A stretch of 64,000 bases of DNA from Corticimicrobacter sp040137905 (GCF_040137905.1 NZ_JBEFDG010000066.1:1-64000); one strand, 5' to 3'. Counted from the stretch's first letter, positions 15,183 through 24,355 are shown. Translations and numbers: made by a program. Notes: generated from the letters alone by a model not told the origin.

Positions 15183-16364
15183 TTACCCCGGTATATGAAT
15201 CCGTCCGTCCATCAGGACCCGCGCACTGCGACTCATGATGGCCTTGGTCACGGTCCAGTGTCCCTCCTGCTGGTGGGCTTCGGCACCGACTCGCAGCGTG
15301 CCGGACGGATGGCCGAAGCGGACTGACTGGCGTGCGCCACCGCCGGCAGCCTGGTTGACCAGCGTGCCGGGAATGGCGGCTGCGGTGCCGATGGCGACAG
15401 CAGCCGTGCCCATCATGGCGTGGTGCAGCTTGCCCATCGACAGTGCCCGCACCAGCAGGTCGATGTCACCCGCCTCGATATGCCTGCCGCTTGAGGACGT
15501 GTAGGCAGCGGCAGGCGCGACAAATGCGATCTTGGGGGTGTGCTGGCGTGTGGCAGCCGCTTCCAGGCGGTCGATCAGGCCCATGCGCAGGGCACCATGG
15601 GCCCGGATGGTTTCGAAGCGAGCCAGCGCCTGGGCATCCCCGTTGATAGCTTCCTGCAACTCGGCCCCGGTATAGCCCAGTGCTGCGGCATCCAGAAAAA
15701 TCGTCGGGATGCCGGCATTGATCAGCGTGGCTCTGAACGTGCCGATGCCCGGCACCTCCAGTTCGTCCTGCACGTTGCCGGTCGGGAACATTGCGCCACC
15801 ATCACCGTCTTCGTCGGCAGCAGGATCCAGGAATTCGAGCTGGATCTCGGCGGCCGGAAACGTCACGCCATCCAGCTCGAAATCGCCGGTTTCCTGCACG
15901 GCACCGTTCGTGATGGGGACATGTGCCACGATGGTCTTGCCGATATTGGCCTGCCAGATGCGGATGGTGGCCACACCATTCAGTGGAATGCGGGCTGGGT
16001 CCACCAGCCCGCTGGCAATGGCAAAGGGGCCGACGGCCGCCGACAGATTGCCGCAATTGCCGCTCCAGTCGACAAAGGGGCGGTCAATGGCGACCTGCCC
16101 GAACAGATAGTCGACATCATGGCCGGGCCGTTCGCTGCGCGAAACGATCACTGTCTTGCTGGTGCTGGAGGTGGCACCGCCCATGCCGTCGATCTGTTTG
16201 CCATAGGGATCGGGGCTGCCGATGGCGCGCAACAGCAATGCATCGCGGACGACACCGGGCTGCCGGGCGGCCAGCGGCAGGTCCTGCAGCCGGAAAAACA
16301 CGCCCTTGCTCGTGCCCCCACGCATGTAGGTGGCCGGGATGCGGGTTTGAGGGGCCTGGCTCAT
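15183..16364 (-). CDS. prpF: PrpF, accessory isomerase for AcnD in the methylcitrate cycle
   Basis: 393 residues, the normal length. The N-terminus PATYMRGGTSKGVFFRLQDL is the PrpF signature, followed by DGMGGATSSTSKTVIVS and DWSGNCGNLSAAVGPFAI, typical of the diaminopimelate-epimerase-like fold. Family knowledge: PrpF isomerises trans-aconitate-type products so that 2-methyl-cis-aconitate made by AcnD can be rehydrated. Its ATG overlaps the acnD stop (ATGA), in keeping with a functional pair that replaces PrpD. Confidence 0.96.
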   Translation of the reverse strand: MSQAPQTRIPATYMRGGTSKGVFFRLQDLPLAARQPGVVRDALLLRAIGSPDPYGKQIDGMGGATSSTSKTVIVSRSERPGHDVDYLFGQVAIDRPFVDWSGNCGNLSAAVGPFAIASGLVDPARIPLNGVATIRIWQANIGKTIVAHVPITNGAVQETGDFELDGVTFPAAEIQLEFLDPAADEDGDGGAMFPTGNVQDELEVPGIGTFRATLINAGIPTIFLDAAALGYTGAELQEAINGDAQALARFETIRAHGALRMGLIDRLEAAATRQHTPKIAFVAPAAAYTSSSGRHIEAGDIDLLVRALSMGKLHHAMMGTAAVAIGTAAAIPGTLVNQAAGGGARQSVRFGHPSGTLRVGAEAHQQEGHWTVTKAIMSRSARVLMDGRIHIPG

Positions 16365-18973
16365 TGTGTTTCCTCCATCTCCAGGAAGTCCTGGGCGAAA
16401 CGCTGCAGGACACCGCCTGCCTCATAGATCGAGACTTCCTCTTCGGTATCGAGCCGGCAGGTGACCGGCACCTCGAGGGTGTCCCCGTTGCGACGGTGGA
16501 TCACCAGTGTCAGGTCGGCGCGCGGGGTGCGGGCACCGGCCACATCATAGGTTTCGGTGCCGTCGATGGCCAGTGTCTTGCGGGTGGTGCCCGGCTTGAA
16601 CTCCAGTGGCAGCACACCCATGCCGACCAGGTTGGTACGGTGGATGCGTTCGAAACCTTCGGCCACGATGGCCTCGACACCGGCCAGGCGCACCCCCTTG
16701 GCGGCCCAGTCGCGTGACGATCCCTGGCCGTAGTCGGCACCGGCGATGATGATCAGCGGCTGCTTGCGATCCATGTAGGTTTCGATGGCTTCCCACATCC
16801 GCACGACCTGGCCTTCCGGCTCGATGCGGGCCAGCGAACCTTTCCTGACCTGACCGTCGACCACGGCCATTTCGTTGACCAACTGAGGGTTGGCGAACGT
16901 GGCGCGCTGCGCGGTCAGGTGATCACCCCGGTGGGTGGCGTAGGAGTTGAAGTCCTCTTCCGGCAGTCCCATTTTTGCCAGGTATTCGCCGGCGGCCGAG
17001 TCGGGCAGGATGGCGTTGGAAGGCGACAGGTGATCGGTGGTGATATTGTCCGGCAGGACAGCCAGCGGGCGCATGCCGCGCAGTGTGCGCTCGCCTGCCA
17101 GTGCGCCTTCCCAGTACGGCGGGCGACGGATGTAGGTGCTGGTCGGACGCCATGCATACAGCGGGCTGTCGGCTTCCTGCACCGTGCCCAGGTCGAACAT
17201 CGGCATGTAGACCTGGCGGAATTGCTCGGGCTTGACGCTGGCGGCGACCAGGGCATCGATTTCCTCGTCGCTGGGCCACAGATCCTTGAGCGTGATGGGT
17301 CGGCCCGACGCATCGTGGCCGAGTGCATCCTGCTCGATATCGAAACGTATCGTACCGGCAATGGCGTAGGCCACCACCAGGGGAGGCGAGGCCAGGAATG
17401 CCTGCTTGGCGTAGGGATGGATCCGACCGTCAAAATTGCGGTTGCCGGACAGCACGGCGGTGGCATACAGGTCGCGGTCAATGATTTCCTGCTGGATCGC
17501 AGGGTCAAGCGCGCCGGACATGCCATTACAGGTGGTGCAGGCATAGGCCACGATGCCAAAGCCCAGTTTCTCCAGCTCGGGCAGCAGGCCGGACGCTTCC
17601 AGGTACAGACGGGCGACCTTGGAGCCGGGGGCAAACGAGGTCTTGACCCAGGGCTTGCGTGTCAGGCCGAGAGCATTGGCCTTGCGAGCCAGCAGCCCGG
17701 CCGCTACCACGTTGCGGGGATTGGATGTGTTGGTGCAACTGGTGATGGCGGCGATGATGACGGCACCATCCGGCATCAGGCCCTGTGCCTGTTCAGCCTG
17801 GCCAGCCGCCAGCCGGGCGGGATCGGCGATGCCGCGTTCGCGCAGGGCCGAGGTTGGCAGACGCCGATGCGGATTGGACGGCCCGGCCATATTGCGCTCG
17901 ACGGTCGAGAGGTCGAACGTCAGTGTGCGCTCGTATTCGGCGCTGCGCAGCGCGTCGCTCCACAATCCGGTGGTTTTCGCATAGTTTTCCACCAGTGCCA
18001 CCTGCTCGGGCTCGCGGCCGGTCAGCCGCAGGTAGTCGAGCGTCTGCTGGTCGATATAGAACATGGCCGCCGTGGCACCGTACTCCGGGCACATATTGGA
18101 GATGGTGGCGCGGTCTCCGATGGTCAGGCTGTCGGCCCCTTCGCCAAAGAATTCGACATAGGCACCGACGACCTTCTCGCGGCGCAGGAACTCGGTCAGC
18201 GCCAGCACGATGTCGGTGGCGGTGATGCCGGGCTGGCGTCGTCCCGTCAGCCTGACGCCGACGATATCCGGCAGTCGCATCATGGAGGCGCGGCCCAGCA
18301 TGACGCTTTCGGCCTCGAGGCCGCCCACGCCGATGGCGATCACGCCCAGCGCATCGACGTGCGGCGTGTGGCTGTCGGTGCCGACACAGGTGTCGGGAAA
18401 GGCGACGCCGTTACGGCTCTGGATCACCGGCGACATTTTCTCCAGATTGATCTGGTGCATGATGCCGTTGCCCGGCTGGATCACGTCCACGTTCTTGAAG
18501 GCAGTTTTGGTCCAGTTGATGAAGTGGAAGCGGTCATCGTTGCGGCGGTCCTCGATGGCGCGGTTTTTTTCGAAGGCGTCGGGCTCGAAGCCGGCATGCT
18601 CGACTGCCAGGGAGTGGTCCACGATCAACTGGGTTGGCACCACCGGGTTGACCTGTGCCGGATCGCCGCCTTTTTCGGCAATCGCATCGCGAAGCCCGGC
18701 CAGATCCACCAGTGCGGTCTGGCCCAGGATGTCATGACAGACGACGCGGGCCGGATACCAGGGAAAATCCAGGTCGCGGCGACGCTCGATGAGCTGTTGC
18801 AGCGCTTCGGTCAGCCGGGCTGGATCGCAGCGCCGCACCAGGTTTTCCGCCAGTACGCGCGAGGTGTAGGGCAGCGTGTCGTAGGCACCGGGCTGGATAG
18901 CCTCGACGGCAGCGTGTGCGTCGAAGTAGTCCAGTGCGGTATGGGGCAGGGGTTTGCGGTATGCGCGGTTCAT
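16361..18973 (-). CDS. acnD: 2-methylcitrate dehydratase, Fe-S dependent
   Basis: 870 residues from the ATG at 18973 (GAGGA upstream); the open frame reaches 19219 but overlaps prpC. It is an aconitase-type enzyme that dehydrates 2-methylcitrate to 2-methyl-cis-aconitate. Cluster ligands are visible in the SCTNTSNP and CTTCNGMSG blocks; other aconitase blocks include CVGTDSHTPHVDALG and GADYGQGSSRDWAAKG. AcnD members can also act on citrate. It lies between prpC and prpF in a methylcitrate operon without prpD. Confidence 0.96.
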   Translation of the reverse strand: MNRAYRKPLPHTALDYFDAHAAVEAIQPGAYDTLPYTSRVLAENLVRRCDPARLTEALQQLIERRRDLDFPWYPARVVCHDILGQTALVDLAGLRDAIAEKGGDPAQVNPVVPTQLIVDHSLAVEHAGFEPDAFEKNRAIEDRRNDDRFHFINWTKTAFKNVDVIQPGNGIMHQINLEKMSPVIQSRNGVAFPDTCVGTDSHTPHVDALGVIAIGVGGLEAESVMLGRASMMRLPDIVGVRLTGRRQPGITATDIVLALTEFLRREKVVGAYVEFFGEGADSLTIGDRATISNMCPEYGATAAMFYIDQQTLDYLRLTGREPEQVALVENYAKTTGLWSDALRSAEYERTLTFDLSTVERNMAGPSNPHRRLPTSALRERGIADPARLAAGQAEQAQGLMPDGAVIIAAITSCTNTSNPRNVVAAGLLARKANALGLTRKPWVKTSFAPGSKVARLYLEASGLLPELEKLGFGIVAYACTTCNGMSGALDPAIQQEIIDRDLYATAVLSGNRNFDGRIHPYAKQAFLASPPLVVAYAIAGTIRFDIEQDALGHDASGRPITLKDLWPSDEEIDALVAASVKPEQFRQVYMPMFDLGTVQEADSPLYAWRPTSTYIRRPPYWEGALAGERTLRGMRPLAVLPDNITTDHLSPSNAILPDSAAGEYLAKMGLPEEDFNSYATHRGDHLTAQRATFANPQLVNEMAVVDGQVRKGSLARIEPEGQVVRMWEAIETYMDRKQPLIIIAGADYGQGSSRDWAAKGVRLAGVEAIVAEGFERIHRTNLVGMGVLPLEFKPGTTRKTLAIDGTETYDVAGARTPRADLTLVIHRRNGDTLEVPVTCRLDTEEEVSIYEAGGVLQRFAQDFLEMEETQ

Positions 18974-18993
18974 GGCAGCATCCTCGGTATGGG

Positions 18994-20244
18994 TCAGCGC
19001 TTGCCGATAGGCACGAACTTGCGGTCTTCCGGGCCGACATAATTGGCCGTCGGGCGGATGATCTTGTTGTCGGCGCGTTGCTCCAGAATGTGCGCCGCCC
19101 AGCCGGCCGTGCGGGCGATCACGAACAGCGGCGTGAACATCGCGGTCGGTACACCCATCAGGTGATACGACACGGCCGAGAACCAGTCCAGGTTGGGGAA
19201 CATTTTCTTGGCGTCCCACATGACTGCCTCCAGGCGTTCCGCAATGTCATACATCTTGGTGTTGCCTGCCTTCTTGGCCAGGCTGCGTGACACGTCCTTG
19301 ATCACCTTGTTGCGCGGATCGGAGACGGTATAGACCGGATGGCCGAAACCGATCACCACCTCCTTGTTCTCGACGCGACGCCGGATGTCGGCCTCGGCCT
19401 CGTCCGGGGTTTCGTAGCGTTGCTGCACCTCGAAGGCGACCTCGTTGGCACCGCCGTGCTTGGGGCCGCGCAGTGCGCCGATGGCTCCGGCGATGGCCGA
19501 ATAGATATCGGAACCGGTGCCGGCGATCACGCGTGACGTGAAGGTGGATGCGTTGAATTCATGCTCGGCGTACAGCACCAGCGAAGTGTGCATGGCCTGG
19601 ACCCATTCGTCGGAGGGTGCCTGACCGTGCAGCAGGTGCAGGAAGTGGCCGCCGATGCTGTCATCATCGGTTTCGACGTCGATGACCCGGCCATTGTGGC
19701 TGTAGTGATACCAGTAGAGCAGGGCCGAACCCAGGTTGGCCATCAGGCGATCGGCGATGTCGCGTGCGCCGGGGGCGTTGTGGTCATCCTTCTCGGGCAG
19801 CACGCAGCCGAGCACCGAGACTGCCGTGCGCATCACATCCATGGGATGGCTGGCCGCAGGCAGCGACTCCAGAATCTGCTGCAGATGCAGGGGCAGGCCG
19901 CGCAGGCCACGCAGCTTTTGCTTGTAGGCAGCCAGCTCGGTCTTGTTGGGCAGTTTGCCATGCACCAGCAGGTGAGCGATTTCCTCGAACTCGCTGGCCT
20001 TGGCCAGATCCAGGATGTCGTAGCCGCGATAGTGCAGGTCATTGCCGCTGCGGCCGACCGTGCAGAGCGCGGTGTTGCCTGCGACCACGCCCGACAGGGC
20101 GACGGATTTCTTGGGCCTGGGGCCGGTCGCAGGTGCCGCGCTGGCAGCGGTCGTGGTATCGACCGGGGCGGCGGCCTTGGCTGCCGCCTGGGGGGCGGTC
20201 GAACGTTTGTTACTATTCTTGGCGGTCGTTTTGCGGGTATTCAT
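18994..20244 (-). CDS. prpC: 2-methylcitrate synthase with Ala/Lys/Thr-rich N-terminal extension
   Basis: 416 residues, about 35 more than usual. It condenses propionyl-CoA with oxaloacetate. Citrate synthase blocks are clear: RGYDILDLAKASEFEEIAHL, HEFNASTFTSRVIAGTGSD, GALRGPKHGGANEVAFE and GFGHPVYTVSDPRN, the last having the Pro seen in methylcitrate synthases. The first 45 residues are low-complexity (AAAKAAAPVDTTTAASAA); AGGAG lies 8 bases before the ATG, so the extension is probably made. It is a paralogue of gltA in this window. Specificity is deduced from the prp neighbourhood and motif type. Confidence 0.94.
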   Translation of the reverse strand: MNTRKTTAKNSNKRSTAPQAAAKAAAPVDTTTAASAAPATGPRPKKSVALSGVVAGNTALCTVGRSGNDLHYRGYDILDLAKASEFEEIAHLLVHGKLPNKTELAAYKQKLRGLRGLPLHLQQILESLPAASHPMDVMRTAVSVLGCVLPEKDDHNAPGARDIADRLMANLGSALLYWYHYSHNGRVIDVETDDDSIGGHFLHLLHGQAPSDEWVQAMHTSLVLYAEHEFNASTFTSRVIAGTGSDIYSAIAGAIGALRGPKHGGANEVAFEVQQRYETPDEAEADIRRRVENKEVVIGFGHPVYTVSDPRNKVIKDVSRSLAKKAGNTKMYDIAERLEAVMWDAKKMFPNLDWFSAVSYHLMGVPTAMFTPLFVIARTAGWAAHILEQRADNKIIRPTANYVGPEDRKFVPIGKR

Positions 20245-20301
20245 TTGTCTCTGCTCCTTGAGTTTTCTGGGGGTGCCCCGATGCGGGGTGCCGAACTGGG
20301 G

Positions 20302-21195
20302 TCAGGCTTTCTTGCCCTGGGCGAAAAGGGCATCGAGGCGAGCCTCGTAATCGTGGTAGCCGATGCGGTCGTAGAGTTCTTCGCGGGTCTGCATCAGTTC
20401 CAGGACATCATGCTGGTGACCGTCGCGGCGGATGGCGGCATAGACCAGTTCGGCGGCCTTGTTCATGGCGCGGAAGGCCGACAGCGGGTACAGCACCATG
20501 CCGACGCCTGCGCTGTCGAGTTCTTCGACGGTGAACAGCGGCGTCTTGCCGAATTCGGTGATGTTGGCCAGTACCGGTACGGGTAGCGATTCGGTGAAAC
20601 GGCGATAGGTGGGCAGGTCGTAGGCGGCTTCGACAAAGATCGCGTCAGCGCCGGCTTCGGCGCAGATATGGGCGCGCTCGAGTGCGGCGTCCACACCATC
20701 GACGGCAATCGCGTCGGTACGGGCAATCAGGTAGAAGTCTTCATCGGTACGAGCATCGGCAGCAGCCTTGACGCGGTCGGCCATCTCGGCGGTGGAGACG
20801 ATCTCCTTGCCCGGGCGGTGGCCGCAGCGCTTGGCACCGACCTGATCCTCGATATGGCAGGCGGCTGCGCCGAACTTGATCAGGCTCTGTACGGTCCGCG
20901 CAATGTTGAAGGCGGAGGGGCCGAAGCCGGTATCGATGTCAACCAGCAGCGGCGTATCACAGACATCGGTGATGCGGCGTACATCGGTCAGCACGTCGTC
21001 CAGCGTGTTGATGCCCAGGTCGGGCAGTCCCAGCGAACCTGCGGCGACGCCGCCACCCGACAGGTAGATGGCACGATAGCCTGCACGTTTGGCCAGCAGT
21101 GCATGGTTGGCATTGATGGCACCGATGATCTGGAGGGGATGCTCTTCCTGCAGGGCGCGGCGAAAGCGTGCGCCGGCGGATTCGGGTCGTGACAT
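20302..21195 (-). CDS. prpB: 2-methylisocitrate lyase
   Basis: 297 residues from the ATG at 21195. It cleaves 2-methylisocitrate to pyruvate and succinate, the last step of the methylcitrate cycle. The family motif KRCGH with its catalytic Cys is present (GAKRCGHRPGKEIVS), as are YLSGGGVAAGSLGLPDLG and LVDIDTGFG for Mg binding. It is the first prp gene after mdh on this strand; 155 bases separate it from the mdh stop, enough for its own promoter. No PrpR-type activator gene is adjacent. Confidence 0.97.
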   Translation of the reverse strand: MSRPESAGARFRRALQEEHPLQIIGAINANHALLAKRAGYRAIYLSGGGVAAGSLGLPDLGINTLDDVLTDVRRITDVCDTPLLVDIDTGFGPSAFNIARTVQSLIKFGAAACHIEDQVGAKRCGHRPGKEIVSTAEMADRVKAAADARTDEDFYLIARTDAIAVDGVDAALERAHICAEAGADAIFVEAAYDLPTYRRFTESLPVPVLANITEFGKTPLFTVEELDSAGVGMVLYPLSAFRAMNKAAELVYAAIRRDGHQHDVLELMQTREELYDRIGYHDYEARLDALFAQGKKA

Positions 21196-21316
21196 GGAAA
21201 CTCCGTATGAAATGACAGTGGGAAATGTGTCTTGAAACATCCCAGGTGTCCGGAGCCGCCGTCCGGCTCGACGTTTCCACCATGGGGTCGGAAAGCGCGG
21301 CCGAGCCGGGCCGGCA

Positions 21317-21339
21317 GCGTCCGCGCAGAACGCGGACGC
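21317..21339. terminator. GC-rich hairpin after mdh, possible weak terminator
   Basis: GCGTCCGCG at 21317-21325 pairs perfectly with CGCGGACGC at 21331-21339 over a five-base loop, 11 bases beyond the mdh stop. There is no run of U on the minus strand, so it may be a processing or stability element rather than an intrinsic terminator between mdh and prpB. Confidence 0.4.
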
Positions 21340-21350
21340 CGGGGGGCTGT

Positions 21351-22340
21351 TTAGGCCAGCAGGTCCTTGACGCCGTCGCGCTCTTCGAGCAGTTCGTTCA
21401 GCGTGAAGTCCATGCGCTCACGGGAGAAAGCATCGATCTCGAGGCCTTCGACACGCTTGTACTCGCCATTCTCGGTCGTGACCGGCACACCGTAGATGAT
21501 GCCTTCGGGGATACCGTAGGAACCATCCGAGGGCACGCCCATGGTGACCCACTTGCCGTTGCTGCCCAGCACCCAGTCGCGGATGTGGTCGATGGCGGCG
21601 TTGGCTGCCGAAGCGGCCGAGGACAGGCCACGGGCCTCGATGATGGCGGCACCACGCTTGCCGACCTTGGGAATGAAGGTGTCGCGGTTCCAGGCGTCGT
21701 CGTTGATGGTCTCGGCCAGTTTCTTGCCGTTGACGGTGGCGAAGCGGATATCCGGATACATGGTGGGCGAGTGGTTGCCCCAGACGATCAGCTTCTCGAT
21801 GTCACCGACGGCCACGCCGGCCTTGGCCGACAGTTGCGACAGGGCGCGATTGTGATCCAGGCGCAACATGGCGGTGAAGTTCTTGGCGGGCAGGTCGGGT
21901 GCCGACTTCATGGCGATGTAGGCATTGGTGTTGGCCGGGTTGCCGACCACCAGCACCTTGACGTTGCGGCTGGCGACATCGTTCAGGGCCTTGCCCTGTT
22001 CGGTGAAGATCTTGGCGTTGACCTGCAGCAGATCCTTGCGCTCCATGCCGGGGCCGCGGGGACGGGCACCGACCAGCAGGGCCACGTCGGCATCCTTGAA
22101 GGCAGTGCGGGGATCGCTGTGGGCCGTGACGCTCTGCAGCAGGGGGAAGGCGCAGTCGTCCAGTTCCATGATCACGCCCTGCAGTGCCTTTTGCGCTTTT
22201 TCGTCAGGAATTTCCAGCAGTTGCAGGATGACGGGCTGATCTTTGCCGAGCATCTCGCCGGAGGCGATGCGGAACAGCAGGGCATAGCCGATCTGACCAG
22301 CGGCACCGGTTACGGCGACGCGCAAAGCGGGTTTGGACAT
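21351..22340 (-). CDS. mdh: malate dehydrogenase
   Basis: 329 residues from the ATG at 22340, the usual size of the cytosolic-type (LDH-like MalDH) enzyme of betaproteobacteria. The NAD-binding loop VAVTGAAGQIGYALLFRI is at the N-terminus, followed by LLVGARPRGPGMERKDLL (substrate loop), VVGNPANTNAYIA and LDHNRAL, and the catalytic His region IVWGNHSPTMYPD. It interconverts malate and oxaloacetate in the TCA cycle. It is transcribed away from the GntR gene; a good promoter lies at 22439-22467. Confidence 0.98.
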   Translation of the reverse strand: MSKPALRVAVTGAAGQIGYALLFRIASGEMLGKDQPVILQLLEIPDEKAQKALQGVIMELDDCAFPLLQSVTAHSDPRTAFKDADVALLVGARPRGPGMERKDLLQVNAKIFTEQGKALNDVASRNVKVLVVGNPANTNAYIAMKSAPDLPAKNFTAMLRLDHNRALSQLSAKAGVAVGDIEKLIVWGNHSPTMYPDIRFATVNGKKLAETINDDAWNRDTFIPKVGKRGAAIIEARGLSSAASAANAAIDHIRDWVLGSNGKWVTMGVPSDGSYGIPEGIIYGVPVTTENGEYKRVEGLEIDAFSRERMDFTLNELLEERDGVKDLLA

Positions 22341-22438
22341 GAAAAATCTCCGTATATATGTGAGTGGATAGAGCATCAAACAGTTTACCGGTCAAACTGT
22401 CGTGCTGACAGCCCCGGGACGCGTCATCCAGTGCAAAT

Positions 22439-22467
22439 ATCGTAGACCCATACTTGATCTTCGTCAA
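22439..22467 (-). promoter_or_regulatory. sigma70 promoter of mdh
   Basis: On the minus strand TTGACG (22467-22462) and TACGAT (22444-22439) are 17 bases apart, a near-consensus sigma70 promoter about 100 bases before the mdh start. The palindrome at 22470-22490 abuts its upstream edge. Confidence 0.6.
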
Positions 22468-22469
22468 TG

Positions 22470-22497
22470 GTCTTATATCTTATATAAGACATAAGAT
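22470..22497. promoter_or_regulatory. palindromic operator candidate between mdh and gntR
   Basis: GTCTTATAT (22470-22478) and ATATAAGAC (22482-22490) form a perfect 9-base inverted repeat around CTT. A further half-site, ATAAGAT (22491-22497), follows and pairs with ATCTTAT at 22477-22483. Such AT-rich palindromes with GT...AC ends are typical operators of HutC-type GntR regulators, and a GntR gene starts 114 bases away, so autoregulation and control of mdh are likely. Confidence 0.65.
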
Positions 22498-22610
22498 CTG
22501 GACGCTGGATTCGGCTTATGCCACAATGCTGAAAACCCTTTTCCGAAAAAGGCCGGGCGTGCTGTATGTGGAAACCGCATTCAGCAAGTGCGCCGGCCTG
22601 AACTGTGTGC

Positions 22611-23426
22611 ATGAACCCAACGGATGACAACGCCCTGCAGTCTGCGGCGCCCGCTACAGCGGGCGGCCTGGCAGTGCCTGCGGCGCAGGCGCGTGCCGGA
22701 CGCATGCATGGTGCCGCCTTCAGTCCGCTCTATCGTCAGATCAAGGCACTGTTGGTGCAAAGCCTGGATCGGGGTGACTGGAAACCCGGCGAAGCCATTC
22801 CCAGCGAAATGGAACTGGCAACGCGATTCCAGGTCAGCCAGGGTACAGTGCGCAAGGCGATCGATGAGCTTGCGGCCGAACACCTGCTGCTGCGTCGCCA
22901 GGGCAAGGGTACCTTCGTTGCCACCCATCATGAAGCTCGCGTGCGCTATCGATTCCTGCGGCTTGCGCCCGATCAGGGGGTGCCGCAGCCGGCCCAGAGC
23001 CAGGTTCTGTCGTGTGGACGCATCCGCTCCAGCGCAGAAATTGCCCGGGCACTCGAGATCCGTACCGGCGAGCAGGTCGTGGCGATCCGCCGCGTCCTGA
23101 GCTTTGCCGGAAAAGCCACCGTGGTGGACGATATCTGGCTGCCCGGCGATGTGTTTCGCGGACTGACGGCCGAGCTGCTGGGCAGCTATCGCGGCCCGTT
23201 GTATGGATTGTTCGAGACCGAGTTCGGCGTCAGCATGGTGCGCGCCGACGAAAAACTGCGTGCCGTCACGGCGGGCGAAGAATATGCCACCCTGCTGCAG
23301 GTCGAACCAGGTACGCCGCTGCTGCAGGTCGAGCGCGTTTCCCATACCTACGGCGATCGCCCCATGGAGGTGCGTCGCGGGCACTATCTGACTGAGGGGT
23401 ATCATTACCGCAACAGTCTGAACTAA
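22611..23426 (+). CDS. GntR-family (HutC subfamily) transcriptional regulator
   Basis: 271 residues from the ATG at 22611 (a GTG lies two codons earlier). The winged helix is clear: LYRQIKALLVQSLDRGDWKP, IPSEMELATRFQVSQGTVRK and LLLRRQGKGTFVATH. The C-terminal half has a UTRA effector domain (IRTGEQVVAIRRVLSF, VDDIWLPGDVFRGL, VERVSHTYGDRPMEVRRG). It is placed between mdh and sdhC, divergent from mdh and 125 bases before sdhC in the same direction, as in related betaproteobacteria, and probably controls TCA genes. Its ligand is unknown. Confidence 0.95.
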   Translation: MNPTDDNALQSAAPATAGGLAVPAAQARAGRMHGAAFSPLYRQIKALLVQSLDRGDWKPGEAIPSEMELATRFQVSQGTVRKAIDELAAEHLLLRRQGKGTFVATHHEARVRYRFLRLAPDQGVPQPAQSQVLSCGRIRSSAEIARALEIRTGEQVVAIRRVLSFAGKATVVDDIWLPGDVFRGLTAELLGSYRGPLYGLFETEFGVSMVRADEKLRAVTAGEEYATLLQVEPGTPLLQVERVSHTYGDRPMEVRRGHYLTEGYHYRNSLN

Positions 23427-23551
23427 AAGGGTTTTTTCGCTTGCTTGGTGTTCGTGTGCCAAATGAGTGAAAATATTGTGTTTATGTCCGGATATGTAAC
23501 CGGACGACGAGTTTGCAGTCTTTAGTCATTACGTATCCACCGAGGCCTTCA

Positions 23552-23965
23552 ATGTCCGATACCGCCGCCAAGCCGCGCCCGCAGTTTCGCAATATCAGCA
23601 TATCCAATCTCACGCAGTACCGGCTGCCCTGGGCCGGCAAGGTGTCGATCCTGCACCGTGTCAGCGGTGTGTTGCTGTTTCTCTGTATTCCCTTGGTCAT
23701 CCTGCCGCTGTTCGAGCGCAGCGTGACCTCGGAAGCGGGTTTCGCCAGCCTGCACGCGCTGGTGTCGTTCCCCCTGGTCAAGCTGGTACTGCTGGCATTG
23801 ATCTGGGGCTATCTGCATCACTTCTGCGCCGGCATCCGGTTCCTGGTGCTGGATCTGCACATCGGCACGACCAAGGAAGGCTCGCGCAAGAGCGCAGTAT
23901 CCGTCCTGATCGTCAGCCTGGCCCTCACGGCCCTGTTCGGTCTCAAACTGTTTGGAGTCTGGTAA
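23552..23965 (+). CDS. sdhC: succinate dehydrogenase cytochrome b556 subunit
   Basis: 137 residues from the ATG at 23552. Three membrane helices anchor the complex; the segment KVSILHRVSGVLLFLCIPL and the HHFCAGIRFLVLDLHIG helix carry the conserved Ser/Arg of the quinone site and the heme-ligand His region. First gene of sdhCDABE. A long AT-rich leader (23430-23551) separates it from gntR; it should contain the sdh promoter but I cannot pick one with confidence. Confidence 0.95.
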   Translation: MSDTAAKPRPQFRNISISNLTQYRLPWAGKVSILHRVSGVLLFLCIPLVILPLFERSVTSEAGFASLHALVSFPLVKLVLLALIWGYLHHFCAGIRFLVLDLHIGTTKEGSRKSAVSVLIVSLALTALFGLKLFGVW

Positions 23966-23968
23966 AAA

Positions 23969-24352
23969 ATGGCAAGCCCGCAAAACGTCGGCCCCAAGCG
24001 TCTCGTAGTCGGGGCGCACTACGGCCTTAAGGATTTCATCGCCCAGCGCGTCACGGCCGTGGTGCTCGCGGTCTATACGCTGGTGCTGTTCATCGGCGTG
24101 CTGTGCATGCCTGCATTTACCTACGAGCACTGGAAAGCGCTTTTCACGTTCAAGGTTTTCGCGATCCCGCTGGGGCAGGTGCTGGCTTCGCTGGCGTTCA
24201 TCGCGCTGGCCTGGCATGCCTGGATCGGCGTGCGCGACATCTGGATGGACTATGTCAAGCCTGCGGGCCTGCGTCTGACCCTGCATGTCCTGACGATCCT
24301 GTGGCTGCTTGGTTCGGTCATCTATTTCGCCCAAATCCTCTGGAGTATCTAA
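23969..24352 (+). CDS. sdhD: succinate dehydrogenase membrane anchor subunit
   Basis: 127 residues and three membrane helices. It starts 3 bases after sdhC. The motif AHYGLKDFIAQRVTAVVLAVYTL and the ALAWHAWIGVRDIWMDYVKP segment (His for heme and Asp-Tyr of the quinone pocket) are typical. With SdhC it forms the heme b and ubiquinone site in the inner membrane. Confidence 0.95.
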   Translation: MASPQNVGPKRLVVGAHYGLKDFIAQRVTAVVLAVYTLVLFIGVLCMPAFTYEHWKALFTFKVFAIPLGQVLASLAFIALAWHAWIGVRDIWMDYVKPAGLRLTLHVLTILWLLGSVIYFAQILWSI

Positions 24353-24355
24353 GCC

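Noticed and set aside
16919..19042. 707-codon open frame antisense to acnD
   Set aside because: Same cause as above; the Gly/His/Gln-rich product has no family pattern, while the sense frame has all aconitase blocks.
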